Below are positions 1 through 9,700 of a stretch of 64,000 nt of DNA, piece after piece (position 1 is the stretch's first letter; each line of letters opens with the position of its first letter). The translations under genes and the position numbers were made by a program. The stretch is from Thermoplasmata archaeon. GTDB lineage: Archaea; Thermoplasmatota; DTKX01; VGTL01. Under the pieces are notes generated by a model, which was not told the DNA's origin, did not search any database, and saw only the letters and a program-made list of their open reading frames with translations. The stretch covers positions 433 through 64,432 of the forward strand of contig JAWCLH010000011.1 of the NCBI GenBank assembly GCA_038851035.1, read 5' to 3'.

Positions 1-2868
1 GCGATCTCTGGCAACGGCGGAGACGCTGGGGACGGAGGCCATGGGGTGTACTACTGTGGCGGTGGTGGGGGCGGTTACGGGGGTGGGGGTGGGTGCGGCC
101 CCGGGAGCGCGGTGAAGGGCGGAAGTGCTGAGGTCTCAGGCTCGGTCGGCGCAGGGGGCGAAATAAACGCCACTTTCATAGGCGAGAGCTTCCTGAATGT
201 CACCAATATCACGGTTTACGCCATCGGAGGAAATGGCGGCCGGGGCGGCAACGGGGGTAATGGCGGCTACTACTACGGCGGCGGTGGGGGCGCGGGGTAC
301 GCCGGCGGGGGCGGTGGCGGCTATGGCGGCAACTACGGGGGTGGGGGTGACGGGAAAGTCAGCGGCCGCGTGGGTCAGGGCGGCAACGTGGCGGTGTGCT
401 TCATGGGCGGGCCGATGTATGTCTCCCAGTCAACCCTGGTCCTGTTTGGCGGCTCTGGAGGCAACGGAGGCAACGGCGGCGCGGGTGGTTATTACTACGG
501 CGGCGGCGGCGGAGGTGGCTACGGAGGGGGCGGCGGGTGCTACTACACCTACTCCTCCTACCCGCAGGCTGGCTCCGGCACCGTCGAGGACAGGGTCGGC
601 AAAGGCGGCGACTGCAGCGTGATATTCCAGTCGGACAGCGAGCCTGGAACGATGCGCGCCGCCGGAAACAAATTCTACATCGTCGGCGGAAATGGGGGCA
701 ATGGAGGCGCTGGCGGTGCTGGGGGCACCTACTACTGCTGCGGCGGCGGAGGCGGCTACGGCGGCGGCGGAGGGGCCTACTACTACTACAACGGCGGAAC
801 CGCAACTGTCGGTCCCCTTGTCGGGAACGGCGGAGACGCTAACTTCCTAGTCTACCATGTGGCACCTTCGATATCCAAACTGAACACTATCAGCCAGCTC
901 GCCGGCAAGAACGGGAACGGAAAGACCCAGCCCGGAAAGGCCTCGGCCTCCTACTCCGGCTCCGGCTACGGTGCCGGGACGGGGAATCAGAAGAGCGCCC
1001 CCGGAAACGTGACACAGGTGATTCCAATGGGCGTTCCCCTCCTGGTTGAACCGGAGGACAAAGCAGTCGTCAATGCCATTCCCCCGACCTTTGAGTGGGA
1101 GCACATACTCTTCAGCAGCGAGGATGGCGAGGTAATCAGCTACAGCATACAAGTGGATAACAACCCAGACTTTTCATCCCCCGAAATCGAGACGGGATTA
1201 GAGCTCGAGACCAGCTTCACGCCAACGATGGAGCTCAACCAGGGCGGGACCTATTACTGGCGCATGATGGCAACCTACATGTCTGGCAACTCCTACGGCT
1301 GGGGCCCAACGCGAACATTCCAGTTCAACACAGGACCAGTGCTGAAGAAGAACATCGGCCTCCAGACTTTCAAGGAGGACACTACTGCCTACAGGCTTCT
1401 CAACCTGAGCATGTACTTCACAGACGACCTATATCCAGACCAGCTGACCTACTCGATCATAATGGAGACCAATCCGAGCCACATCCTAGGCATCGTGGAG
1501 GACAACTTCATCACGTTCACGACCCCCACCCCCGATTGGACAGGCCAGGAGAGGTTTGCGGTCAGGGCCTATGACCCGCTAGGCCTATCCGCAACCTCCA
1601 ACGCCTTCACAGTCCGCGTCACTCCCGTCAACGACCCGCCGAGAATTCAGGAAATTCCTGACATTAGGGTGACTGAGGGAATGGAGCACTTCCTAGACCT
1701 CTCGCCATACATCACGGACGTGGACTCAAAGCTCGAGAGCCTCACCCTCACCACCAACTCATCCTATGCTCGGGTGGAGGGCCTAGGGCTCTACTTGAGC
1801 TACCCGGCCGGCGTGGAGGGGGAAGTGGTGGAAATCAATGTGAGTGACGAGCTCGACTATGCCACCGCCTCCTTCCGAGTCTTTGTCGAGGAGTACAACA
1901 AGCCGCCTGAGATAACTGTACCCTCCCAACCACCCTGGAATATAATAATGGTCGAAGATTCAGAATACGTAATGTACCTCATCGACAAGGCTGTAGATGA
2001 GGAGACCCCCTCGGATAAGATTGTTTGGAACGTAATCGCCGTAAACGCCGGAAACCCACCCATCTTCCGGGCAGAAATTTATGAGCAGAATGTGCTGAAA
2101 ATCGTCCCAGCCCCCAACGCCTACGGCACAGGGAGCATAGTCCTTGTCGCTGTGGACGAGCAGGGCAAGGAGGACTCGAGGACCGTAGGCGTCCAGATAA
2201 CCCCCATAAACGACGCCCCAATGATATCTCGAATCCCGGACGTCAAGATGATGGCCGGCACAACGAAGGACATAGACCTCTCCATGTACATCATGGACGT
2301 GGACACACCGCTCGAGGAGCTGAGGCTCGCCTCCTCATCCCCACTCGTCTCGGTGGACGGCCTCAGGGTGAGGCTATTCGTCAAAGCTGACACGGTGGAA
2401 AGGGAGGACGTGATACCCCTGACAGTATCAGACGGAACAGACACAAGCATGGGGGAGTTCCTGCTGAGAATTCTCTTCCCACCCATGATTCCGCAGGACC
2501 TCCCTGACATAAAGGTGATGGAGGACAAAACCTTCGAGCTGGATCTCAAGGAGTACTCGCTTGACAAGGACACGCCCGAAGCGGCGCTCAGGTGGGAGGT
2601 CGGCGACGTGAACGACAGATACTTCAGTGCCACAATCGACCCGAACACCCACATACTGAAGATAACTCCAAAAAGGCCTGGCCGCGACGAGATCACCCTG
2701 ACAGTCTACGACCCGGACGGCGGCTCCCAGACCCAAACAATACTTGTGATAGTCAAGGCGGTCGAGAAGAAGACGGAGTTCTCAACGGGCTTCTATGTCT
2801 TCGTGGGCTTTGTGGTCATAGCGTCCGTCATAGGAGTGGTTTTGTTCGCCATGAGGAAGCGGGCATAG
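1..2868 (+). CDS. Glycine-rich repeat cell-surface protein, 5' truncated
   Basis: The reading frame is open through base 1, so the N-terminus lies upstream; a GTG at 46 is only an internal codon. About 285 visible residues are Gly-rich units of 74-79 residues. Each has GGN-GGx triplets, then YYY or YYC, then poly-Gly broken by GYGG, then a short beta-like VGxGG segment. A fibronectin-III-like domain follows, then five cadherin-like domains with recurring ITDVDS or IMDVDT motifs, and a C-terminal membrane helix ending MRKRA. This predicts an exported, membrane-anchored extracellular protein. Glycine triplets suggest a polyglycine-II or PPII-type bundle (inference). Adhesion or structural role is plausible but unproven. 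A hairpin follows the stop. Confidence 0.85.
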   Translation, partial: AISGNGGDAGDGGHGVYYCGGGGGGYGGGGGCGPGSAVKGGSAEVSGSVGAGGEINATFIGESFLNVTNITVYAIGGNGGRGGNGGNGGYYYGGGGGAGYAGGGGGGYGGNYGGGGDGKVSGRVGQGGNVAVCFMGGPMYVSQSTLVLFGGSGGNGGNGGAGGYYYGGGGGGGYGGGGGCYYTYSSYPQAGSGTVEDRVGKGGDCSVIFQSDSEPGTMRAAGNKFYIVGGNGGNGGAGGAGGTYYCCGGGGGYGGGGGAYYYYNGGTATVGPLVGNGGDANFLVYHVAPSISKLNTISQLAGKNGNGKTQPGKASASYSGSGYGAGTGNQKSAPGNVTQVIPMGVPLLVEPEDKAVVNAIPPTFEWEHILFSSEDGEVISYSIQVDNNPDFSSPEIETGLELETSFTPTMELNQGGTYYWRMMATYMSGNSYGWGPTRTFQFNTGPVLKKNIGLQTFKEDTTAYRLLNLSMYFTDDLYPDQLTYSIIMETNPSHILGIVEDNFITFTTPTPDWTGQERFAVRAYDPLGLSATSNAFTVRVTPVNDPPRIQEIPDIRVTEGMEHFLDLSPYITDVDSKLESLTLTTNSSYARVEGLGLYLSYPAGVEGEVVEINVSDELDYATASFRVFVEEYNKPPEITVPSQPPWNIIMVEDSEYVMYLIDKAVDEETPSDKIVWNVIAVNAGNPPIFRAEIYEQNVLKIVPAPNAYGTGSIVLVAVDEQGKEDSRTVGVQITPINDAPMISRIPDVKMMAGTTKDIDLSMYIMDVDTPLEELRLASSSPLVSVDGLRVRLFVKADTVEREDVIPLTVSDGTDTSMGEFLLRILFPPMIPQDLPDIKVMEDKTFELDLKEYSLDKDTPEAALRWEVGDVNDRYFSATIDPNTHILKITPKRPGRDEITLTVYDPDGGSQTQTILVIVKAVEKKTEFSTGFYVFVGFVVIASVIGVVLFAMRKRA
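226..850 (+). repeat. Tandem Gly/Tyr-rich coding repeats
   Basis: Three further repeat units begin near 226, 448 and 685, after a partial first unit at the window edge. Each unit encodes GGN-GGx triplets, a YYY or YYC block, poly-Gly with GYGG, and a VGxGG spacer. The DNA is dominated by ggc/ggt/ggg codons, which also generates long spurious Arg-rich frames on both strands. Some units carry Cys next to the Tyr block (YYC, YYCC), others Cys after poly-Gly. Confidence 0.85.
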
Positions 2869-2882
2869 GTCCAGGGATTCCG

Positions 2883-2916
2883 GGAGGCCCCGTTCCGGGG
2901 CCTCCATTTATTATTT
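2883..2916 (+). terminator. Hairpin downstream of the Gly-rich gene
   Basis: A perfect 9-bp stem (ggaggcccc / ggggcctcc, loop gttcc) lies 15 bases after the stop codon and is followed by atttattattt. The shape and position fit a transcription end or mRNA 3' stabiliser. Archaeal termination relies mainly on T-runs, so the function is inferred. Confidence 0.5.
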
Positions 2917-2970
2917 CCAATCGCTTCTTATCCGTAGGAACAGGCGCGGAGATCAAGGGGAGATGAGAAT

Positions 2971-3471
2971 ATGCGCAGGCGTTTGCGAACCGTGTTGGTG
3001 AGCGGCCTTTTTTTAGCTCTGCTGATGGGAAGCTTTCTGGGCCCTAGAGCAGCCGCCTCCGGCACCGGATGCTACCCCTCCCCCTCCCGGGGTGACTGGG
3101 TGGTCCGGGAGGACACCGAGGTCAGGGGCGAGAGCTTCATCGTCAGTGGCAGCATCATCGTCGAGAGCGGGGTATGCCTGCGCCTGATTGATTCGACAGT
3201 CTACATAAACTCAAGCTACCCAGGTCAGTACAGGCTACTCATCAGAGCCGGAGGTTCGCTCGAGGTCTCCGGCGGTTCAATACTACCTCTCGACTCAAGC
3301 AATCCCTACACCCTTGTTGTGGAGCACCAGCCACCGGGATGGTTATCGCCTCAGCTACTTCTCCTTCTCGGGCTCATGGTTGGCGTTGGGGTGGGTTTCC
3401 CATCCGGTGTAGCTGCCGCGGCCTATGCGTACAAGCGCTTTTTCAGCCGCAATCTCCCCCCACCTGTATGA
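2971..3471 (+). CDS. Miniature membrane-anchored beta-helix cap protein
   Basis: A 166-residue protein with an N-terminal signal peptide (Arg-rich start, then a hydrophobic run to about residue 29), a single beta-strand-rich module, and a C-terminal hydrophobic helix (about 120-150) ending in a basic tail. The module begins GDWVV and continues with the G-x-I-x-V-x(3)-G-x-L-x-L pattern, the same cap that opens the two giant beta-helix proteins at 10266-14990 and 14965-18327. Here the long helix and Ig-like domains are absent. The start has a purine-rich aagggga upstream. It is either a minimal capping or anchoring partner or a remnant of a larger gene; function unknown. Confidence 0.7.
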   Translation: MRRRLRTVLVSGLFLALLMGSFLGPRAAASGTGCYPSPSRGDWVVREDTEVRGESFIVSGSIIVESGVCLRLIDSTVYINSSYPGQYRLLIRAGGSLEVSGGSILPLDSSNPYTLVVEHQPPGWLSPQLLLLLGLMVGVGVGFPSGVAAAAYAYKRFFSRNLPPPV

Positions 3472-3516
3472 GGGGGTGTGTATGCGGTCCGAGAGCCACA
3501 GGGGGGCCGGGAGAAG

Positions 3517-4548
3517 ATGAGCGACCCCGGGGCCTCGCAAACCGTTTTCGACCAGGCCTCTGGATGGGTAGACCGGATAAACAACGAATATTTCAATTCC
3601 TGGGCTTCATTCGAGCTCATACGCGCCCTTTTCGAGGCTGCATCGGTCTCAGGAGAGACCCGGTTCGCCGAGCAGGCGGGGAGGCACCTGAGTAGAATTC
3701 GTAACCCATACTTCAGAATTCTGGCCGCGTGCGAGAGTGCCAAGTGCAGTATTGCGTCGGGAAAGAGGAAGGGGCTGAAGGGGCTCGTCTCTTCTCTCGA
3801 GAAGGACGCCACGACCCTCGAAAAGGAGCACTCGCGAGCCTCCGCACTCTGCGAGTGCGCCGAGGTCAGGGAGCTGCTCGGCGATTTCTCGGGCTGCGAG
3901 AGAAATCTCCAAGAGGCCCGGAGAATCTCCGACGGAATCGACAACCCCTTCTTCCGCTCGTGGGCCTGGAGCGGGCTCGTGCGGTCGGCGGCGAGGAGCG
4001 CCCACGCCACAGGACGGCCGAAGTTACTGGAGACCTACCGTCCTCTCCTCTCAAAGCTCGAAGACAAGTACCTCGAGGCATGGACCTATGCGGAGGTTGC
4101 CTGTGCCCTCTTCAGGCTCGGAGATGGGAGAGGTGCTCAATCTTGCCTCCAAAGCGCCTGGAGGACAGCGAAGGAGGTGCGGGACCCGATAAACGCTTCT
4201 TTTGCGATGGCTGAGACCGCTCAGGCCGCGGTGGTCCTCGGGGAGCGCCCGCTCGCGGAAAAGGCCCTAGCCGAGACTTCAGCTCTAATCGCCCAATGCC
4301 GCAGCGACCACCAGAAGTCCCTCGTGCTCAGCTCCTGCGCCCGGATAATGGCCAGCCTTGGCGACGTGGCGGGGGCCAAGCGTCGCATCCAGGACGCAAT
4401 AGACGCAGCCCAGCTGGTTTCCTACGACTACTTCAAGTCCTGGGCGCTGAGCGGTGTGGTCAGGGCTCTAGCTTTTGTTGGGCTGGTCCAGCTTGGAAAG
4501 GGGGTCTCGCCCGCCAATCCGCGCCTTGTTCGAACTGCACAGGGCTGA
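3517..4548 (+). CDS. TPR-like alpha-solenoid repeat protein
   Basis: A predicted cytoplasmic protein of 343 residues built from about eight helical-hairpin repeats of roughly 40 residues. Typical repeat starts are IDNPFFRSWAWS, LEDKYLEAWTYA and VSYDYFKSWALS, followed by helices ending LGD. These resemble TPR/SEL1-type repeats and suggest a protein-protein scaffold. The ATG at 3517 is preferred over a GTG at 3478 because a purine-rich ggggggccgggag precedes it. It starts 45 bases after the cap protein on the same strand and may be cotranscribed with it. No catalytic motif is visible. Partner unknown. Confidence 0.7.
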   Translation: MSDPGASQTVFDQASGWVDRINNEYFNSWASFELIRALFEAASVSGETRFAEQAGRHLSRIRNPYFRILAACESAKCSIASGKRKGLKGLVSSLEKDATTLEKEHSRASALCECAEVRELLGDFSGCERNLQEARRISDGIDNPFFRSWAWSGLVRSAARSAHATGRPKLLETYRPLLSKLEDKYLEAWTYAEVACALFRLGDGRGAQSCLQSAWRTAKEVRDPINASFAMAETAQAAVVLGERPLAEKALAETSALIAQCRSDHQKSLVLSSCARIMASLGDVAGAKRRIQDAIDAAQLVSYDYFKSWALSGVVRALAFVGLVQLGKGVSPANPRLVRTAQG

Positions 4549-4597
4549 ATCTGGACAGGCGTTCTTCACTCCTCCGGCGTTCAGGGCGCACCCCGGC

Positions 4598-6043
4598 CTA
4601 CTTCCAGCCCGCTCTCACAAGTAGGTTCGGGTCGGGAATGACGCAGTAGGTGGGCTTACCCTGGTGCTCCATCTGCTCTATCCAGCGCCTGAGTCTATCT
4701 TCTACAGGCTCGGCTTTATTACCTACCTGCACGAGCGGCACAAGCCTTTCCTCATCCGGCTTTAGGCCATCCTGAATAATCCATAGATGCCCGTAGCCAG
4801 TGTGCTTAAGGATGTCAAGAAGGTCCACGGGCTTCTGCTTCCCTATTTTGAAGTCCGACATTACCACCCTCTGAGTCTCGCGCATCGCCCTGTCTATGTA
4901 CTCATTCTTCAGCCTTTCGGCCTCTTCCTCTCCGGTGCTCCCAAGCCGGGCCTCTAGTTCATGGAAAATGGGCGCGGAGACAGCCATCAGCCCCTTGAAC
5001 TCCTCATTACCGAAACCGTCCCGGCACTCCGAGAGAAGAAGGATGTGGCCGCCCTTCTTGACCGCTTTCTTGGCTGCGTTATACGCCTTTCCCGATTGGT
5101 AGAGGTTGATTCCAGTCTGGCGGGCGCTTATGATGACGACGTCTGCCGGCTCCCTGACTCTTGCGATGTACACTTTTCCAAGCGCATCGAAGGCTCTCCT
5201 GTGGGTTTCTATCAGGTCACCGCCCTCGAGCCAGACGAGGCGCGCCTCGGGATCCATCACCGCAGTCAGTGCGTATACCCATCTCCCCTTCTTTCTCATC
5301 TCGTCGAGGAACATGCCCACGACCTTTTTCTTGTACTCGAACACCGGGTTCCCGTCCGCCGAGCCGCTCTCGACCCCGGGCGCGAAGCCGAGTTCGCCGA
5401 ACATTTTGAGGTGTTCTATTCGTATTATCTCGGCCCCGCAGACGCCGGGGCATATCTGCTTTGGCCCGCCGGCGATGCCTGCGAAGTAGTGGTACTCGAG
5501 GTCATTGAGGGGGATGCAGACCTCCGAGCTGAAAACGGTATTGTTCACCTCGACCACGGACCCGTCGTCGAGGGTACCAACCCTCGCCAGCCCCTTTTTG
5601 TCGTTGTGGATTACGACATTGTCCCTGTACTCCGGCCAGGCGGAGCCCAGAATTCCGGGCATTTCTTTTTCCAGGGGGGCCCTGTGAGTTCCAGTGGCTA
5701 CTACCAGCCTGATGCTCTCCCTCCCCACTCCGTATGAAAGGAGGAAGTTGAGGAGATGGGGCAGGAGGAGACGTGTGTGGTGGTTGGTTCTCGTGTGGTC
5801 GTCAACGATGATCGCCACAGCCCCTCCCTTGTAGAACTTTTCCAGAATCTCCTTCAGAGAGGGACATCTGTCCGGCGTAGAGGAGCTCGTTGCCGCCTTT
5901 AAAAAGGCTCCAGCCACGTCCTTTATCTCGGGCAAACCGGGGGGAGGTATGAGGGGGATGAGCCTCTCCTCTCTCAGGATGGATTCCGGGAGGTAATCTC
6001 TCAGCTCTCTTCCTGCGTACTCAAGCGGAGGAGCTCCATACAA
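4598..6043 (-). CDS. LarA-type (nickel pincer) racemase/epimerase family protein
   Basis: 481 residues matching the LarA/DUF2088 family, which uses a nickel-pincer nucleotide for hydride-transfer racemization of 2-hydroxyacids. Visible motifs are DDHTR (81-85), GTHR (118-121), and HYFAGIAGGPKQICPG with His185 and Lys195, then His211. The His-to-Lys spacing of 10 and Lys-to-His spacing of 16 equal those of lactate racemase H174, K184 and H200. The start is TTG, preceded by GAAGGTG at good spacing. No larB, larC or larE accessory genes are in the window. The substrate could be lactate, malate or a sugar acid. Transcribed divergently from the P-loop kinase gene. Confidence 0.85.
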   Translation of the reverse strand: MYGAPPLEYAGRELRDYLPESILREERLIPLIPPPGLPEIKDVAGAFLKAATSSSTPDRCPSLKEILEKFYKGGAVAIIVDDHTRTNHHTRLLLPHLLNFLLSYGVGRESIRLVVATGTHRAPLEKEMPGILGSAWPEYRDNVVIHNDKKGLARVGTLDDGSVVEVNNTVFSSEVCIPLNDLEYHYFAGIAGGPKQICPGVCGAEIIRIEHLKMFGELGFAPGVESGSADGNPVFEYKKKVVGMFLDEMRKKGRWVYALTAVMDPEARLVWLEGGDLIETHRRAFDALGKVYIARVREPADVVIISARQTGINLYQSGKAYNAAKKAVKKGGHILLLSECRDGFGNEEFKGLMAVSAPIFHELEARLGSTGEEEAERLKNEYIDRAMRETQRVVMSDFKIGKQKPVDLLDILKHTGYGHLWIIQDGLKPDEERLVPLVQVGNKAEPVEDRLRRWIEQMEHQGKPTYCVIPDPNLLVRAGWK

Positions 6044-6061
6044 TGTAGCACCTTCAGACCC

Positions 6062-6112
6062 TAGAAAATATATTTAATATATTTTTTTTGGTCCTCAAAA
6101 GGTTAAAAAGTT
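6062..6112. promoter_or_regulatory. Divergent AT-rich promoter region
   Basis: The stretch aaatatatttaatatat followed by a T-run sits between the TTG start of the LarA-like gene (minus) and the P-loop kinase gene (plus). It can supply TATA boxes in both directions. A second AT-rich element (ggttaaaaag, near 6101) is better spaced for the plus-strand gene. TATA identity is by sequence only. Confidence 0.55.
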
Positions 6113-6147
6113 CGGAGAGCATTCCAAACGAACCGAAGCGTGGACCA

Positions 6148-6732
6148 ATGAAGGTGCTGTTGATAGCTGGAATGCCGGGAGCCGGCAAGTCGGAGGCTGT
6201 GAAGGTGGCGGAGGAGATGGGAGTCCCGGTAGTGCGGATGGGGGACCTTGTTAGGGAGGAGGTGGCTAGCCGGGGCTTCGACCTCAATAGGACGAATCTG
6301 GCCAGTGTGGCCTCAGCCGCGCGTAAGAAGCTCGGGGCGGACATATGGGCCCGGCGTACTCTGCCTAGAATTCCCCGGGCCCCTCTCGTGGTGATAGACG
6401 GTTGCAGGAGCCTTGAAGAGGCGAATTTCTTCCGGCGGACCCTCGGCCGCTCCATATTTATCGTGGGAATTCATGCCTCCCCGCGCTCGAGGTGGAAGCG
6501 CCTTAGGGAGAGAGCCCGAAGGGACGACCCGAAAACCCCGGAGGAGTTCAGGGAGAGGGATAGGCAGGAGCTGGAGTGGGGCCTAGGAGATGTTATCGCT
6601 ACCGCCGACGTTATGGTTGTAAACGAGGGCCGAAAGGGCGCCCTCCGGGCCCAGATGCGCGCGCTGCTCTTGGGCCCAATCTCAGCTGACGTGTCGCTCA
6701 AGACAGAAACCACCTTTGTAGAAGTAGAATAG
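6148..6732 (+). CDS. UPF0200-type P-loop nucleotide kinase-like protein
   Basis: A cytoplasmic protein of 194 residues, the usual size of the archaeal UPF0200 family. It opens MKVLLIAGMPGAGKSE, a Walker A loop at the extreme N-terminus. An acceptor-like segment with VRMGDLVREE, VVIDGCRS near residue 90, and an Arg-rich lid (RLRERARRDDPKTPEEF) follow, as in dephospho-CoA/adenylate kinase folds. The ATG at 6148 is chosen because it puts the Walker A motif at the normal position; the upstream extension from 6088 lies over the promoter. Substrate is not assigned for the family. Confidence 0.85.
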   Translation: MKVLLIAGMPGAGKSEAVKVAEEMGVPVVRMGDLVREEVASRGFDLNRTNLASVASAARKKLGADIWARRTLPRIPRAPLVVIDGCRSLEEANFFRRTLGRSIFIVGIHASPRSRWKRLRERARRDDPKTPEEFRERDRQELEWGLGDVIATADVMVVNEGRKGALRAQMRALLLGPISADVSLKTETTFVEVE

Positions 6733-6771
6733 GCCGCGAGTTGGTGTCTGGGAAGCAGGCGGGGGCTTTCT

Positions 6772-9700
6772 TCAGCGCCTAAGATTGGCGCCACAGGAGG
6801 GGCACTTTCTGTCCGTGGGCTTGACCTCGGCAAAGCATTTCGGGCACTCCGCCTCTTCTTTCTCATCTTCCTCTAACTCTTCCTCCTCTTCCTCCTCCTC
6901 TTCTTCCTCGCGATACTTCGCCTCTTCTCTACGCCGCATATAGAAGTAGCCGCCGACGATTACGACCACAAGGACCACAGCACCCGCCAGCAGATACCAG
7001 TTGATCAGGCTCTCCCTGACACTGATTTTTACCCAAGCGGTGTTGTTAGTCTCGTTGAGTTCCGGGATGGCGGAGCCTACGTCGATGAAAACGGTGACGT
7101 TGTGGGTGCCCTTCCTAGGCTTCCACTCGACCTCCACCGTCTTCGTCTCACCCACCGATAGAAGTCTCACCTTTTTATCCCCGATTTTCTTTGTTCCAGC
7201 CTGGAATCGGACGGTGAAGTTCTCAGCGGCCCTCTCGCCTGTGTTGGTTACCTTCACACTGATTCTGACGGTATCTCCCTCGGCGGGGTTGCTGTTTGAG
7301 AACTCTGGCTTCGCCACGGGATGGAGCTCGGCAAAAATGAGGGGCGGGGTAATGGTGATGGTCTGGGTCGTCTCATTCCAGAACTTTCCGTCAGACACGT
7401 TCAAGGTCACCGTATATATTCCCTCTTTTTCATAGGTGTGGTTCACCACCATCGCAACGCTCTCGTTTCCCTCGACTTTGGAGCTATTGTCGCCGAAGTC
7501 CCATACGTACCAAATAATCGCCACATTGTCGTCTGCCGTCGAGGCGTTGAACTCCACGGGGAGCCTCGCGGGAGAAGTGGTCACATTCATTATGAACCGG
7601 GCGGTTGGGGTTGTGTTGTCCAGTACTGTTACCCGCAGAATGGTGACATTGAAGTTGCCCGCCTTGTCGGTAACATTCAGCGTGATATTGTAGGTACCAG
7701 GCTGGGTGTAGGTGTGGTTTATGAGCACGCCCTCGCCGCTCCGGTAGTCGCCAAAGTCCCAGTGGTATCTTACGATCTCTACGTTGTCTATGGACGCGGA
7801 GGCGTTGAGCTCCAGCGGCTCAGAGTCTTCAACAACAGTGGCGTTCTCAGGGAGGCATTGAATTCTGGCTGTGGGGGCTTCACCGTCTATCGTGACGGTC
7901 AGATACGTGGTGTTGGTCAAACCACCTGTGTCGGTTACCGTTAGCGTTACATTATAGATCACGAGCTTTGTGTCGTTTGTTGTGTTATAGGTGTGGTTGA
8001 CCGAGGCCCCGTAACCCTTCTCCCCATCCCCGAACTCCCACGTGAAGTTCTCGATGCCAAAGTCGTCCGAAGAGGTCGAGGCATCGAAGTAGACGACCGC
8101 GCCCGGTCTTACCGTCTTGTTGCCGTCCGTGTCGGCGACCGGGGGTTCGTTCTTGCTTATGTTAAGGGCCACCCATTCATAAGGCAGCGCGGCTCCCGGG
8201 AGCTGGGCCATCGGGTCAACGACTACTTCGTAAGTCCCCCTGACTTCCACTGCCGGTCCCGCCTCAATAATTCTTCTCATTTCATACCCTACCGGTAGTT
8301 TAATAATGGTTCTGCTGCTCATCGTATCGCTGTCATATGTGGCGTTGATTTTGAGAATACGATGGACCGCCTCGGGAACGGTGGCGTTGGCTGTGAGGTT
8401 GTACCTGTGTACTACGGTTATGCGGCTGGTGTTTGTGGCGTTACCGGCAGCGTCGGGCGAGCTGACGGTCAGCGAGCCCTCGACGTAGGTGTACCTCACA
8501 CCGTCAACGGTCAGATACTCCCTCGTGTCGCGATGGGGCGGACCGCGGGCTCTGAGGGTCTCGAGATAGGCTCCCGCCTCCTCATCGCTGACAGTTCCAT
8601 CGCCGTCGCCGAAGTTGCGGTCTATGTCCCACCGGGTGGTGCCCTCAGAGGCCGTCATGAGGAGGGAAGCGGTTATGGTCAGATTGCTCCAGTCCCTGAA
8701 TTCCAGCTCCTCGGTCAGGTCAGGCGGGGAGAGGGCGCTGAGGGTGATGTCGACCCTCTTAGAGCCCGTGACTCTGAGTTCCGAGACGCTCGAGCAGTAC
8801 CCCGCGGCCTGCCCGATTAGCAGGAAGCTTCCGGGATAGACAGGAATTCTATAGTATCCGCCCACCGGGGTGGTGTCCTCCATGAGGTATCCCGTGTGCT
8901 CTGGATCTAGGTCGAAGAGAATCACCCTTGCCGACTGCACCGGAAGGCCCGCTGCGTCCAACACATAGCCCCAAACGGAATATACCCTCTCCGGAATTGG
9001 AGAAAGCTCGATTCCCACCGTTACATCAGACTGCCCCACCTCCAGCTTCTGGCGGTATAGGAAATAGTTCAGAGCAGATGCCTCAAGGGTAAAGTTGCCC
9101 GGGTAAGTCAGAATGGAGTAGCTCCCGGACGCGTCCGTGGTGACGGAATTGCGCGTACCATCCGCGTCTATAAGTGTGACCTCTGCACCCGCCACAGGAG
9201 CGGAGGTCTTTTTGTCCTTTACTGTGCCTCCGACCCTTGTCCCGGCCGCGGGGGCGGCACTGATGGTTACATCCTTTCTCTCCCGCTTGGCCTCAACCAC
9301 ATCCATTGCTCCGGAGAAGCTCAGGAAGCCCACGGCCTCGACCTTTATATCGTAGAATCCGGCGGAGAGCGTAAGTGTGTAGTAGCCCCCCTTTCCTGAT
9401 ACGGTTCCAATCCATTTCCCGGTGCTCCTTTCTGTGAAGGTGACCCTAGCGCCCTCTACCGGCTCCCCCTCCCTGTTTAGTACGTATCCCCACACTACGC
9501 TCGTCGCCCCGGGGACTGGGGCCAGCTCCAAATCCATAAGCTTCTCCTCACCCAGTGCAAGTCTGAAGCTCTCCTTGTAGCCGTACATACCGTCGGCCGT
9601 CACCCGCAGCGTGAAGGTCCGCCCATAACCTAGCAGGGCGAACTGGAAGTGGCCCGTGGCATTCGTTCTGGTGGAGAGCTGCTCCTCGCTAATAAGCAGA

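Noticed and set aside
197-842. Arg-rich and Ala-rich open frames in alternative frames and strand of the Gly-repeat region
   Set aside because: They are by-products of ggc/ggt-rich codons read in other frames; composition is extreme and no start signal supports them.
226-850. CRISPR-like repeat array
   Set aside because: The repeats are in-frame coding repeats of unequal length without conserved direct repeats and unique spacers.
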